A DNA stretch of 19,820 nucleotides. It comes from JANLHG01 sp964359745. GTDB taxonomy: Bacteria; Patescibacteriota; Minisyncoccia; Phycocordibacterales; PALSA-1337. Every line of letters begins with the position of its first letter. The first letter of the stretch is position 1. Positions 12,272 through 19,333 of this stretch are shown here, piece by piece. Where the stretch lies: the NCBI GenBank assembly GCA_964359745.1, contig CAYHTR010000009.1:1-19820 (forward strand), given 5' to 3'. A program made the translations under genes and the position numbers. Below the pieces are notes generated by a model. That model searched no databases and had not been told where the DNA came from. It saw nothing but the letters and a program-made list of their open reading frames with translations.

Positions 12272-13141
12272 ATGAGACTAATAACAAACCTGATAATCTG
12301 GACGTCGTCCTTTGTCATCACAGTAGCTTCAGCTACCTTCATCATCCCCTCAGTTTTAGGGGTAATAATCGGCGCCATAATTTGGCTCATTGTCTTCAGC
12401 AAGACATTCAAACACTTCGTAGTGTCTGTCGGAAACAACGAAGGTTGGGTTATTTTTGATCCTTTCTTTCGTCTTCAGAGCGAGTTGTCATCTGGTTGGC
12501 ATTGTAAATTTTTTTGGGAGAAACTCTACGAGAAGGTTGATATGCGAAAAAAAATACTCGTGGAAAATAATTCTAATGAAGTGTACCCAACAAGCAACGG
12601 AGTAAACATTAAGGTTGAATGGATAATACGCATACAACCTCTTGAGGGTCATTTGGTAAACTTCACTTCTTTTAATCAGGGAAATGTAGAAATCCAATTA
12701 AGAGCAAAAGTAAAAGCATTCTTAAATGGTTACATTACTATCAGAAAAGATGATGATATTATTGGCGGAAAAAATAAGAAACCAAACAAGGGATTCGAGG
12801 AACTACATAAAGCTTTTGAACTTCTATTTAATGAACAAAAATTAAGTGACTGGAAAAAAGAGTGTGGTATTAGGACAGGCACACCGGACCTATATGACGC
12901 AGACCGCGATACAGAATCGCAAAAAGCGCTAGCCACTCAACAAAAAGTGATAGCTCTTAAAGATGCAGCCCAAGCCTTGGTGGAAGCTTCCAAAGTCAAA
13001 GGTGTTCCTACCATGACACTTAAGGATGCGTTGGATATCGCCCAAACGGAACACGGCTCACGAACATCGAGTTCTGTGAAGTTCGAGGGATTACCTCCAG
13101 GAATGAAAACAATGGTAAGTCCTGGTAACGGAAAACCATAA
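12272..13141 (+). CDS. SPFH/band-7-like membrane protein, paralogue 2
   Basis: 289 residues, collinear with the preceding gene from end to end: two N-terminal hydrophobic segments (about 5-23 and 28-43), 'NEGWVIFDPFFRLQSELSSG', 'YPTSNGVNIKVEWIIRIQP', 'GHLVNFTSFNQ', 'IQLRAKVKAFLNGYI', 'DDDIIGGKNKKPNKGFEEL', 'GIRTGTPDLYDADRDTESQK' and 'SKVKGVPTMTLKDALDIAQTEH'. The last blocks (GHLVNF, FLN, IGG, DRD.ESQK, SKVKG.PTMT, AQTEH) are almost unchanged between the two. The loop after strand 2 and the extreme C-termini differ. A tandem duplication that kept full length suggests a hetero-oligomer, as with prohibitin PHB1/PHB2 or HflK/HflC (inference). The terminator downstream is shared with the converging pilin operon. 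Confidence 0.66.
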   Translation: MRLITNLIIWTSSFVITVASATFIIPSVLGVIIGAIIWLIVFSKTFKHFVVSVGNNEGWVIFDPFFRLQSELSSGWHCKFFWEKLYEKVDMRKKILVENNSNEVYPTSNGVNIKVEWIIRIQPLEGHLVNFTSFNQGNVEIQLRAKVKAFLNGYITIRKDDDIIGGKNKKPNKGFEELHKAFELLFNEQKLSDWKKECGIRTGTPDLYDADRDTESQKALATQQKVIALKDAAQALVEASKVKGVPTMTLKDALDIAQTEHGSRTSSSVKFEGLPPGMKTMVSPGNGKP

Positions 13142-13161
13142 ATAAGAAATGAAAGAAAACC

Positions 13162-13192
13162 AAAGGGCGTCGCAAGCAAAGCGACGCCCTTT
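13162..13192. terminator. Bidirectional intrinsic terminator
   Basis: AAAGGGCGTCGC and GCGACGCCCTTT form a perfect 12-bp stem around AAGCAAA, between the converging SPFH paralogue 2 gene and the last pilin-like gene. A-rich flank on the left and T-rich flank on the right fit both directions. Confidence 0.88.
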
Positions 13193-13194
13193 AT

Positions 13195-13452
13195 TCATAC
13201 CCCTATAGTTCCCTTGATGATATTAATTATGCCGTAAACACCGAACATAATGACCATTCCGATAAGTCCCCAAAGAATATGTTGACCACCAGTCGCTCTA
13301 GCTGTCGGATCATTTGATTTTACGAAATACTCAAAGACACCATACAAAAATAAAACTACCGCAATAGCAAAAGCGAGTTCAATTGCCGGATTGACAATAT
13401 AATCGGCAATCCTCCCCATCACTTGAGTTATTGCGGGATTTTCCTTAGGCAC
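13195..13452 (-). CDS. T4SS-pilin-like two-helix protein E (GTG start)
   Basis: 85 residues with no signal peptide and two hydrophobic helices (about 22-44 and 58-80) separated by a short polar loop (VKSNDPTARATGGQ). The second helix, 'HILWGLIGMVIMFGVYGIIN', matches the 'WGIIGLFV...WGLVN' helix of the two next pilin-like proteins upstream. The start is GTG: the upstream gene's TAG shares its G with it (TAGTG), so translation is probably coupled by re-initiation. The first ATG is 11 codons further in and would cut off the conserved N-terminal region. Predicted role: a small inner-membrane or pilus subunit of the VirB2/TrbC type, by analogy with CPR pilin families. Confidence 0.72.
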   Translation of the reverse strand: MPKENPAITQVMGRIADYIVNPAIELAFAIAVVLFLYGVFEYFVKSNDPTARATGGQHILWGLIGMVIMFGVYGIINIIKGTIGV

Positions 13453-13838
13453 TAACGAGTTGATTGATTAATTTTTAACACACTAGGAATCTTATTCTGA
13501 TCAACATCAGTATTCAAACGAAATGTCTGAACTAGAATATTTACTAGGCCCCAAATTGAAAGAATAACGAAAAGACCTATAATTCCCCAAATCATATGTT
13601 TTTTTCCTTCTTTTTTACCATCTTCATCTCCCGCAACCACATAGCGCACGATTGCATATATAAGCCAAACAACCGCAACTGAAATAAGAATAGGGATAAT
13701 AGCATTAAGAATGCTATTTACTTTTCCAAACAAACTATCTGCGTCAACAACATTACCACCAGCACCGGGTACTACTTGTTGAGCAAAAGCTACAACAGGA
13801 AAAACTAATAAAGAAACTACTGTTACTATTTTTTTCAT
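13452..13838 (-). CDS. T4SS-pilin-like protein D with signal peptide
   Basis: 128 residues. A clear signal peptide (1-19, cut likely after 'VVAFA') is followed by a Gly-rich segment and two helices (about 43-68 and 83-105) with a charged loop (AGDEDGKKEGKKH). The 'MIWGIIGLFVILSIWGLVN' helix is nearly the same as in protein C. A polar tail follows. The two-helix arrangement with a positively charged cytoplasmic loop is that of VirB2/TrbC-type pilins. It has its own strong promoter after an 84-nt gap and is coupled to protein E by a 1-nt overlap. The leader is very A/T-rich with a tandem TTATTAG and no SD. Confidence 0.74.
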   Translation of the reverse strand: MKKIVTVVSLLVFPVVAFAQQVVPGAGGNVVDADSLFGKVNSILNAIIPILISVAVVWLIYAIVRYVVAGDEDGKKEGKKHMIWGIIGLFVILSIWGLVNILVQTFRLNTDVDQNKIPSVLKINQSTR

Positions 13839-13878
13839 TTTTATAAAATTACTAATAACTAATAAATTACTTGTTTCT

Positions 13879-13906
13879 ATTATATCAATACCTATCTATA
13901 TGACAA
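13879..13906 (-). promoter_or_regulatory. Strong promoter for pilin-like genes D and E
   Basis: On the minus strand TTGTCA (13901-13906), 16 nt, and a consensus TATAAT (13879-13884) with an extended TGA. The predicted start is about 34 nt before the ATG. D and E can thus be expressed well above A-C. Confidence 0.75.
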
Positions 13907-13922
13907 TAGCAAAGTGTGGATA

Positions 13923-14312
13923 TTATTTACCACCATTTACGCCCCCAGTTTGATTAATTATTGTACTTGGACTATTTACACCGCCTGTTTGAGTAAAACT
14001 ACCCCCACAAGCAGAACCGCCAGTTTGACTACCCGGACTAATTCCCGGCAATTGATTATTGAAATTAAATGTGCCGATAAGAACATTTACAAGACCCCAC
14101 ACGGAAAACATCACAAAAAGACCAATAATACCCCAAAGAATAAGGGAACGGGCTTCTTCTTTTTTCTCCTGAATGAAAATATATTTTACAATGCCAAAAA
14201 TAAATACCACTAAAGCTACGGAAAAAAGAAGAGGAATGGTATAACCAAGATAATTATTAACAAGACATATTACATCTTTTAGAGTGCTAAGTTGTGTTGC
14301 AGCATTATTCAT
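13923..14312 (-). CDS. T4SS-pilin-like protein C with QTGG-repeat tail
   Basis: 129 residues. No cleavable signal; two helices (about 22-46 and 56-82) flank a charged loop (QEKKEEARS). The second helix, 'LILWGIIGLFVMFSVWGLVN', matches proteins D and E. Unlike them it carries a low-complexity tail (about 85-129) rich in Gly, Ser, Asn, Thr and Gln, with QTGG at 96-99, 108-111 and 121-124 and one Cys. Such a tail would be exposed outside if the termini face out. It starts 11 nt after protein B without an SD. Last gene of the methyltransferase/solute-binding unit before the separate D-E promoter. Confidence 0.72.
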   Translation of the reverse strand: MNNAATQLSTLKDVICLVNNYLGYTIPLLFSVALVVFIFGIVKYIFIQEKKEEARSLILWGIIGLFVMFSVWGLVNVLIGTFNFNNQLPGISPGSQTGGSACGGSFTQTGGVNSPSTIINQTGGVNGGK

Positions 14313-14323
14313 ATTATTTTTAA

Positions 14324-14587
14324 TTAACTTTTAATTTGCTTAATTGTAGCGTCTATCACTCCAGCTATAACTGAAGCACCCAAAAGAACTGCGATACCAA
14401 CCACTGTCCACATAAAAGTCCTTTTTGCATCAGTTAGTTTTTTAGGATCACCTCGTGCTGTAACAAAAAGAAAACCAGAATATATTATAAAAACCACTGC
14501 CACAGGCACACTTATCTGAAGCACTATGCCTAATATAGAATTAACAAGCTCACCAATATTTTCTACTTTAATTGGATTTTTAATCAT
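14324..14587 (-). CDS. T4SS-pilin-like protein B
   Basis: 87 residues with two helices (about 16-42 and 58-82) and the loop 'TARGDPKKLTDAKRTF', the GDP.K...A pattern typical of CPR T4SS-type pilins. There is no signal peptide, so it may be a mature-type form inserted directly. Its ATG overlaps the stop of protein A (ATGA), indicating tight coupling and probably matched stoichiometry. Confidence 0.76.
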   Translation of the reverse strand: MIKNPIKVENIGELVNSILGIVLQISVPVAVVFIIYSGFLFVTARGDPKKLTDAKRTFMWTVVGIAVLLGASVIAGVIDATIKQIKS

Positions 14588-15024
14588 TGTGTTTTAATAT
14601 TATAGTATTTATCTGGCTCTTTTAAAAGTGCGCCGGCTATAGTATGCACGATAATCCAAGCGGAAAACATTATAATTAAACCTATGACTACAAGGCGAAA
14701 AATTTTATGGGCTTGGCTTATTTTACCAGTATCCCCTGATGCTGTCAGATACAATACTCCGGCATAAGCAAAAGCAACAGTAGCAAGAGGAACCGCTAAA
14801 TAAAACATAAATTGAATAAGTCCATTCACACCTCTAATCAAATCATCAAAGGTGCACATTCCAGAAAATTTAGTCGTACCATCAACTTGTCTTACATCTG
14901 TGCCACAGGGAATAAGTCCTCCTCCGCCAAAAGGAGCAAATCCTGAACTTTGAGCAAAGATAACAGACGGAGCCAAGATAATAAAAAAGAATGCTATTGA
15001 AATTATGAAACGACGGATAAACAT
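14584..15024 (-). CDS. T4SS-pilin-like protein A with signal peptide and Cys pair
   Basis: 146 residues. A signal peptide (1-24, ending VIFA-Q) is followed by an outer segment with 'GGGGLIPCGTD' and 'GMCTFDDLIRGVNGLI' (C40 and C57, a possible disulfide), then two helices (about 70-95 and 108-132) with the loop 'TASGDTGKISQAHKIF'. This is the classic layout of the T4SS_pilin family seen in Parcubacteria: 'LVPCG...C.f.dLi..i..ii.f' then 'PlA...f.yaGv.ylta.gd..ki..A'. It starts 1 nt after the solute-binding protein stop. Best match to the family among the five. Confidence 0.82.
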   Translation of the reverse strand: MFIRRFIISIAFFFIILAPSVIFAQSSGFAPFGGGGLIPCGTDVRQVDGTTKFSGMCTFDDLIRGVNGLIQFMFYLAVPLATVAFAYAGVLYLTASGDTGKISQAHKIFRLVVIGLIIMFSAWIIVHTIAGALLKEPDKYYNIKTQ

Positions 15025-15025
15025 A

Positions 15026-16270
15026 TTAATTTTGTGGCATAAGATTATTAATTTGATTTGAGCCTCGTGTTATTGCTTCATTTATTCTTTCTTTTCCACT
15101 CACAATATTTTCAACCATACTCTGGAAAATACTACTAGTATCACTCGCTGAAGGATCAAGCCAACCGTTAGCAATGAGTGCTGAATCATAAAAAATAGAA
15201 AGATATGGGTCTGACGGTTTTACAATAAGCATATCCCTTCTAACTGGAGGCAAATAAGTTAATTCTGTCCATTTAAGAAGAGCTGATTGTCCTGTCAAAA
15301 TAGAAAATACATTATAAGCCGTGCCGGAGTTCAAAGAATTGCGTGGAAAAGCAAAACCATACATTGCACCAAATGTGGCTTTAACTGAAGCGTTCTTTGA
15401 TTGAGGCATAGGAGCTACATCAAAATTAAGTTGGGGATTTTTGGCTCGGATATCGGTAATTTCACTCGCAAATCCAAAATACAACGCAAGGTCTCCCGAA
15501 ATAAAGAAATTTTTTGATTGAGGTAAAGCCCTATTCCAAGAATATGTTTCCTTGGTCGGATTGGAAAATTTGGTATAAAAATCAAAAACCGATTGTGCTG
15601 GAGTTGCAGAAAGACCTAAGGTTGGATTACCTGTCTGTGCAAGAAGTGATAATATAATTTCTTTAGCATGGGTTATGTTTACAAACTCTCCAAGCGCCAC
15701 TCCGCTTTGAGCTATATTTAAAGCATTATCTTTATTTGTTACTTTATTTGAAAGAGTTACAACTTCATCCCAAGTGCTCGGGTAACGAGCAAAACCAGCT
15801 CCAGATAGTGTATCTCTATTCCAATACATCACTAGCGGGTCAACGGAAAAAGGAAGAGCTAAAATACCACTATCAGTCAGATATAATTCAGCTTCTTGAA
15901 TAAAAGTGTTTTTGAAGTCTCGCTGAGAAAATGTGGTATAAGAAATAGGCGCTAACTTATCTTTTTCTTTAAGAATTAAACTTTGAGGCAAAATTATAGC
16001 ATCTGGTCCCTTGCCTGTAGCCAAGGCTTCCACAAAATCTTGATGAAAAGTATCCGAACTTTTCTGAACATAAGAAATTTTTAATGGAACAGCTTGTTCA
16101 GAATTAACATCACTGACAAATTTATTAAAAAGAGCTTCTGGTATAGTACCCCACAACACGATAGTCGGCGTATTTTGTGAACTGTTTCCTTTAATACCAG
16201 CAAAAACAATCACACCAATAATTATAAAGAAAATAAAAACTCCAGTAATTGCAATTTGAAAATTAGACAT
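15026..16270 (-). CDS. Membrane-anchored extracellular solute-binding protein (ABC family 1 type)
   Basis: 414 residues. An N-terminal uncleaved-looking helix (about 6-27) replaces the usual signal/lipobox: no Cys lies near it. The rest follows the maltose/oligosaccharide-binding-protein pattern: 'IVLWGTIPEALFNKFVSDVN', 'GKGPDAIILPQSL', 'YLTDSGILALPFSVDPLVMYWNRD', 'YPSTWDEV', 'FFISGDLALYFGFASE', 'APMPQSKN' and 'MYGFAFPRNS'. It should bind a sugar-like or other small ligand at the cell surface. No ABC permease or ATPase gene is in the window. Its ATG overlaps the methyltransferase stop by 8 nt and its stop is 1 nt before pilin-like protein A, so it is embedded in the pilin operon. Confidence 0.85.
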   Translation of the reverse strand: MSNFQIAITGVFIFFIIIGVIVFAGIKGNSSQNTPTIVLWGTIPEALFNKFVSDVNSEQAVPLKISYVQKSSDTFHQDFVEALATGKGPDAIILPQSLILKEKDKLAPISYTTFSQRDFKNTFIQEAELYLTDSGILALPFSVDPLVMYWNRDTLSGAGFARYPSTWDEVVTLSNKVTNKDNALNIAQSGVALGEFVNITHAKEIILSLLAQTGNPTLGLSATPAQSVFDFYTKFSNPTKETYSWNRALPQSKNFFISGDLALYFGFASEITDIRAKNPQLNFDVAPMPQSKNASVKATFGAMYGFAFPRNSLNSGTAYNVFSILTGQSALLKWTELTYLPPVRRDMLIVKPSDPYLSIFYDSALIANGWLDPSASDTSSIFQSMVENIVSGKERINEAITRGSNQINNLMPQN

Positions 16271-16790
16271 TTTTTTTATTAAAAATTAATCCATAATGAT
16301 GATCCCCTGCCGATATTGATGATTCAAAATCAAAACCTGCTTTTTCAAATAATGACCGCACAAATGTTTCAGAAACAACCGTTTTTGGACCAAGTGGGCT
16401 TTTATCAGACCAATCAACAACCAAAACCTTTCCTCCCGGCTTAAGTATGCGTTTTATTTCCAGACAAAAATTATCTTTATGTTCAATTTGGAAAAGGACA
16501 TTGGACGCAATAGCTCTGTCAATAGAACCGTCCCGTAAATGAGTGCCTCCAATATTTTCAATATCCCCTAAAATCACTTCAACATTCAAAAGATGTTCGT
16601 GAACGGCGTTATTTTTTAATTTTGATAATAAATCCTTTTGAACTTCTATTGCATACACCTTCCCTGCTCCGCCGACTTTTCTAGCTGATTCAATAGTATA
16701 GAAACCACTTCCGGCGCCAAGGTCGGCAACTTGCATTCCGTGACCTATTCCAAATTGAGCAACATTTTTTTCCGGGTCGCTAAAAGACAT
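16263..16790 (-). CDS. Class I SAM-dependent methyltransferase
   Basis: 175 residues with a Rossmann methyltransferase core: motif I 'VADLGAGSGFYTI' (21-33), acidic 'VYAIEVQ' (45-51), 'VEVILGDIENI' (70-80), 'IDRAIASNVLFQI' (90-102), and 'ILKPGGKVLVVDW' (115-127). It resembles the UbiE/type-11 group; the substrate cannot be told. The start is placed at 16790, not at an in-frame ATG at 16817, because an extended -10 (TGCTATAAT, 16797-16805) sits between them and ends 6 nt before 16790. The longer N-terminus could not be in the transcript. It heads the solute-binding/pilin operon and overlaps the next gene by 8 nt. Confidence 0.87.
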   Translation of the reverse strand: MSFSDPEKNVAQFGIGHGMQVADLGAGSGFYTIESARKVGGAGKVYAIEVQKDLLSKLKNNAVHEHLLNVEVILGDIENIGGTHLRDGSIDRAIASNVLFQIEHKDNFCLEIKRILKPGGKVLVVDWSDKSPLGPKTVVSETFVRSLFEKAGFDFESSISAGDHHYGLIFNKKNV

Positions 16791-16796
16791 AGGATA

Positions 16797-16805
16797 ATTA
16801 TAGCA
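16797..16805 (-). promoter_or_regulatory. Extended -10 promoter of the methyltransferase-pilin operon (leaderless)
   Basis: TGCTATAAT on the minus strand (perfect TATAAT at 16797-16802) ends 6 nt before the ATG at 16788-16790, so the mRNA should start on the start codon. The -35 region falls in the palindromic repeat and shows no TTGACA-like sequence. Confidence 0.72.
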
Positions 16806-16815
16806 CAACAAATAC

Positions 16816-16870
16816 AAAATCCACCCCTTTGAGTTCCCCTCCTTTATAAAGGAGGGGCTGGGGAGGATTT
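16816..16870 (-). repeat. 55-bp palindromic repeat, copy 2 (3' of gyrA)
   Basis: Identical over all 55 bp to 2233-2287 and in the same orientation relative to the upstream gene. The 22-bp palindrome is at 16836-16857; outer arms are at 16818-16827 and 16860-16869. Its edge overlaps the gyrA TAA stop (16869-16871), so it supplies two bases of that stop. On the gyrA strand it is followed by GGATTTTGTATTTG, a modest T-rich tail, and could end gyrA transcription before the methyltransferase promoter. Confidence 0.92.
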
Positions 16871-19310
16871 ATAAACAAATCATTGATGCGATAGAATCGC
16901 CTTCGTGGAGTTTCATTACGCGAACACCTTGGGTTTGACGGCCGAGTGATGGAATTTCTTTTATATCAACGCGGATAACTTGACTCTTTTTTGAAATAGC
17001 TACAAGTTCTTCTTGCTCAGCAGTAACTACTTTTGCTCCAATAAGTTGTCCTGTTTTTGTAGTAACTTTCATAGTGATAATTCCCGAACCAGCTCTTTTT
17101 TGGGTTTTATATTCTCCAACATCCGTCTTTTTTCCATAACCATTAGCACTGATTACAAGTAAATGTGCTTCTTTAACATCTTTTTTCACAATATCAGCAC
17201 TAATAATAAAATCACCTTTATCAATCTTCATTCCAGTAACACCTGAAGCGTTTCGTCCCATTTCTCGCACATCTGATTCTTTAAATCTGATAGCTTGACC
17301 TTGGCTAGTTGCAAGCATCACATTATCACCTTTGCCACAGAAAGATACAGAAACCAATTCGTCATTATTTTTTAGAGTAATGGCGATAAGCCCGCTTCTT
17401 CGTACATCATGAAAACTTTTTGCGGCAACTCTTTTAGCAACACCATTTTTGGTTACCATTAGCAGCGACATTTCAGCAGTTGCTTTGGCTTCTTTTGGCA
17501 TAGGTAAAATAGATGTCACTTTTTCATTTTCATTAAGCGAGAGAAAATTCATAATTGACTTGCCTTTTGTGGCTCGCCTTCCTTCCGGAATATCATACAT
17601 TTTTATTTGATAGGCCTTACCTTTATCAGTAAAAAATAACAAATCACTATGAGTTGAGGTTGTAATAAATTTTGTTACAAAATCTTCTTCTTTAGTATCA
17701 AGATCAACTACCCCTACTCCACCCCGTCTTTGTTTACGATATTCTTCCGGATCAGTTCGTTTAATATATCCACCAGAAGTATAAACAAGCACGCTTTCAA
17801 CATCTGGAATTAAATCTTCGTCTGAAATTGTCTTTACTCCACTTCTAATCACTCTTGTCCTTCTATCATCACCATATTTCTGACCAATTTCTTTCAATTC
17901 ATCTTTTATAATACCCTGTATTTTTGTTTTACTTGCTAAAATTTCCTTGAGTTTAGCTATAAGTTCTTGCATTTCTTTTAATTCATCTTCTATCTTTTTT
18001 CTTTCAAGACCGGCAAGTTTCTGCAAACGCATTTCAAGAATAGCTGTGGCTTGTTTATCAGAAAATTTAAACTCTTTCATCAAACTGGCGTGAGCTTCCA
18101 AAACATCTTTTGATTTTCTAATAAGCGAAATAATCTTATCAATATGGTCAAGGGCTTTTTTAAGACCAATCAAAATATGTTCTCTTTCTTCCGCTTTATT
18201 CAAATCAAACTGTGTTCGTCTTCTAACCACATTTGCTCTATGCAAAACAAATTCTTCAAGCATTGATTTAAGCGACAATGTTTGAGGAATACCATTAACA
18301 AGAGCTACAACATTAAAATGAAATGCTTCTTCAAGCTGAGTATGTTTGTAAATATAATTAAGGACTTTTTGAGGATGAGCACCTTGTTTTAAGTCAATAG
18401 CAATTCTAATATCTTTAGCCGATTCATCGCGAAGTCCTTTTATGCCTTCAAGTTGTTTATCACGCACAAGGCCAGCTATTTTTTCTATAAGTTCTGCTTT
18501 GTTTACTCTGTATGGAATTGAAGTAATAATAATTTGAGTTATTCCTTTTTTATCTTCAACCACTTCCGCTTCACCGCGACAAACCACCCCGCCACGACCA
18601 GTAGCATAAGCATGATGCATATCTTTTTCACCGTAAACAAGACCGCCGGTTGGAAAATCGGGACCTTTTATAAATTGAAGTAAATCTTCTGTCGCCGCAT
18701 CTTTATTATCTATGAGATGAATGGTTGCATTAACCACCTCGCGGAGATTATGAGGAGGAACATTTGTCGCCATTCCAACCGCAATACCAAGAGTTCCATT
18801 CAAAAGAAGATTGGGAACTGATGCCGGAAGAACTTCCGGCTCTTTTCTCGTTCCGTCATAATTAGGTCGCCAATCAACTGTGTCTTTTTCCAAATCTCGA
18901 AGGATTTCTGAAGAAAGTCGAGACATTTTTGCTTCGGTATAACGCATTGCCGCCGCCGCATCGCCATCAATTGAACCGAAGTTACCTTGACCAATAATAA
19001 GCGGATATCTAAATGAAAATTCCTGCGCCATTTTAACCATAGAATCATAAACCGCAACATCACCGTGAGGATGATATTTTCCGAGCACATCTCCGACTAC
19101 TGCCGCCGATTTTCTAAATCGTCCGCCGGCAGTCAAATTCATTTCATTCATTGAATAAAGAATTCGACGATGCACTGGTTTCAAACCGTCACGAATATCG
19201 GGAAGGGCCCGAGCAGTAATAACCGACATAGCGTAATCAAGATACGATTCACGCATTTCGGTCGTTATACTGCGGGCTATTACACCCTTATTTTCGCCAT
19301 CTTTAGCCAT
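16869..19310 (-). CDS. gyrA: DNA gyrase subunit A
   Basis: The breakage-reunion subunit of gyrase, 813 residues. N-terminal 'SYLDYAMSVITARALPDIRDGLKPVHRRILY', 'GKYHPHGDVAVYDS', the active-site tyrosine Y124 in 'AAMRYTE', and 'LGIAVGMATNVPPHN'; then the coiled-coil arm with 'AILEMRLQKLAGLE' (about 423-436), and a C-terminal beta-pinwheel of six repeat blades (for example 'YTSGGYIKRT', 'FFTDKGKAYQIK', 'ISKKSQVIRV'). The GyrA box is QRRGGVG (527-533), with Val where Lys/Arg is usual; its presence favours GyrA over ParC. At the quinolone-region Ser83 equivalent there is Val (V85), while the Asp87 equivalent (D89) is kept. No gyrB is nearby. It lies 23 nt downstream of prfA with its own near-leaderless promoter. 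Confidence 0.97.
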   Translation of the reverse strand: MAKDGENKGVIARSITTEMRESYLDYAMSVITARALPDIRDGLKPVHRRILYSMNEMNLTAGGRFRKSAAVVGDVLGKYHPHGDVAVYDSMVKMAQEFSFRYPLIIGQGNFGSIDGDAAAAMRYTEAKMSRLSSEILRDLEKDTVDWRPNYDGTRKEPEVLPASVPNLLLNGTLGIAVGMATNVPPHNLREVVNATIHLIDNKDAATEDLLQFIKGPDFPTGGLVYGEKDMHHAYATGRGGVVCRGEAEVVEDKKGITQIIITSIPYRVNKAELIEKIAGLVRDKQLEGIKGLRDESAKDIRIAIDLKQGAHPQKVLNYIYKHTQLEEAFHFNVVALVNGIPQTLSLKSMLEEFVLHRANVVRRRTQFDLNKAEEREHILIGLKKALDHIDKIISLIRKSKDVLEAHASLMKEFKFSDKQATAILEMRLQKLAGLERKKIEDELKEMQELIAKLKEILASKTKIQGIIKDELKEIGQKYGDDRRTRVIRSGVKTISDEDLIPDVESVLVYTSGGYIKRTDPEEYRKQRRGGVGVVDLDTKEEDFVTKFITTSTHSDLLFFTDKGKAYQIKMYDIPEGRRATKGKSIMNFLSLNENEKVTSILPMPKEAKATAEMSLLMVTKNGVAKRVAAKSFHDVRRSGLIAITLKNNDELVSVSFCGKGDNVMLATSQGQAIRFKESDVREMGRNASGVTGMKIDKGDFIISADIVKKDVKEAHLLVISANGYGKKTDVGEYKTQKRAGSGIITMKVTTKTGQLIGAKVVTAEQEELVAISKKSQVIRVDIKEIPSLGRQTQGVRVMKLHEGDSIASMICL

Positions 19311-19320
19311 ATTACTATGT

Positions 19321-19329
19321 ATTATAGCA
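19321..19329 (-). promoter_or_regulatory. Extended -10 promoter of gyrA
   Basis: TGCTATAAT (minus strand; TATAAT at 19321-19326) ends 10 nt before the gyrA ATG, predicting a leader of 2-4 nt. It lies in the short prfA-gyrA gap; no convincing -35 is seen. Confidence 0.65.
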
Positions 19330-19333
19330 TACT

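Noticed and set aside
9566..13200. Integrated element using tRNA-Leu(UAG) as attachment site
   Set aside because: No integrase, and no copy of the tRNA 3' end was seen near the right boundary of the block.
13914..14213. 99-codon plus-strand frame opposite pilin-like protein C
   Set aside because: Low-complexity mirror of the minus-strand gene, which has clear family features and operon spacing.
16791..16817. Earlier ATG (16817) for the methyltransferase
   Set aside because: A perfect TATAAT lies between this ATG and the better start at 16790.
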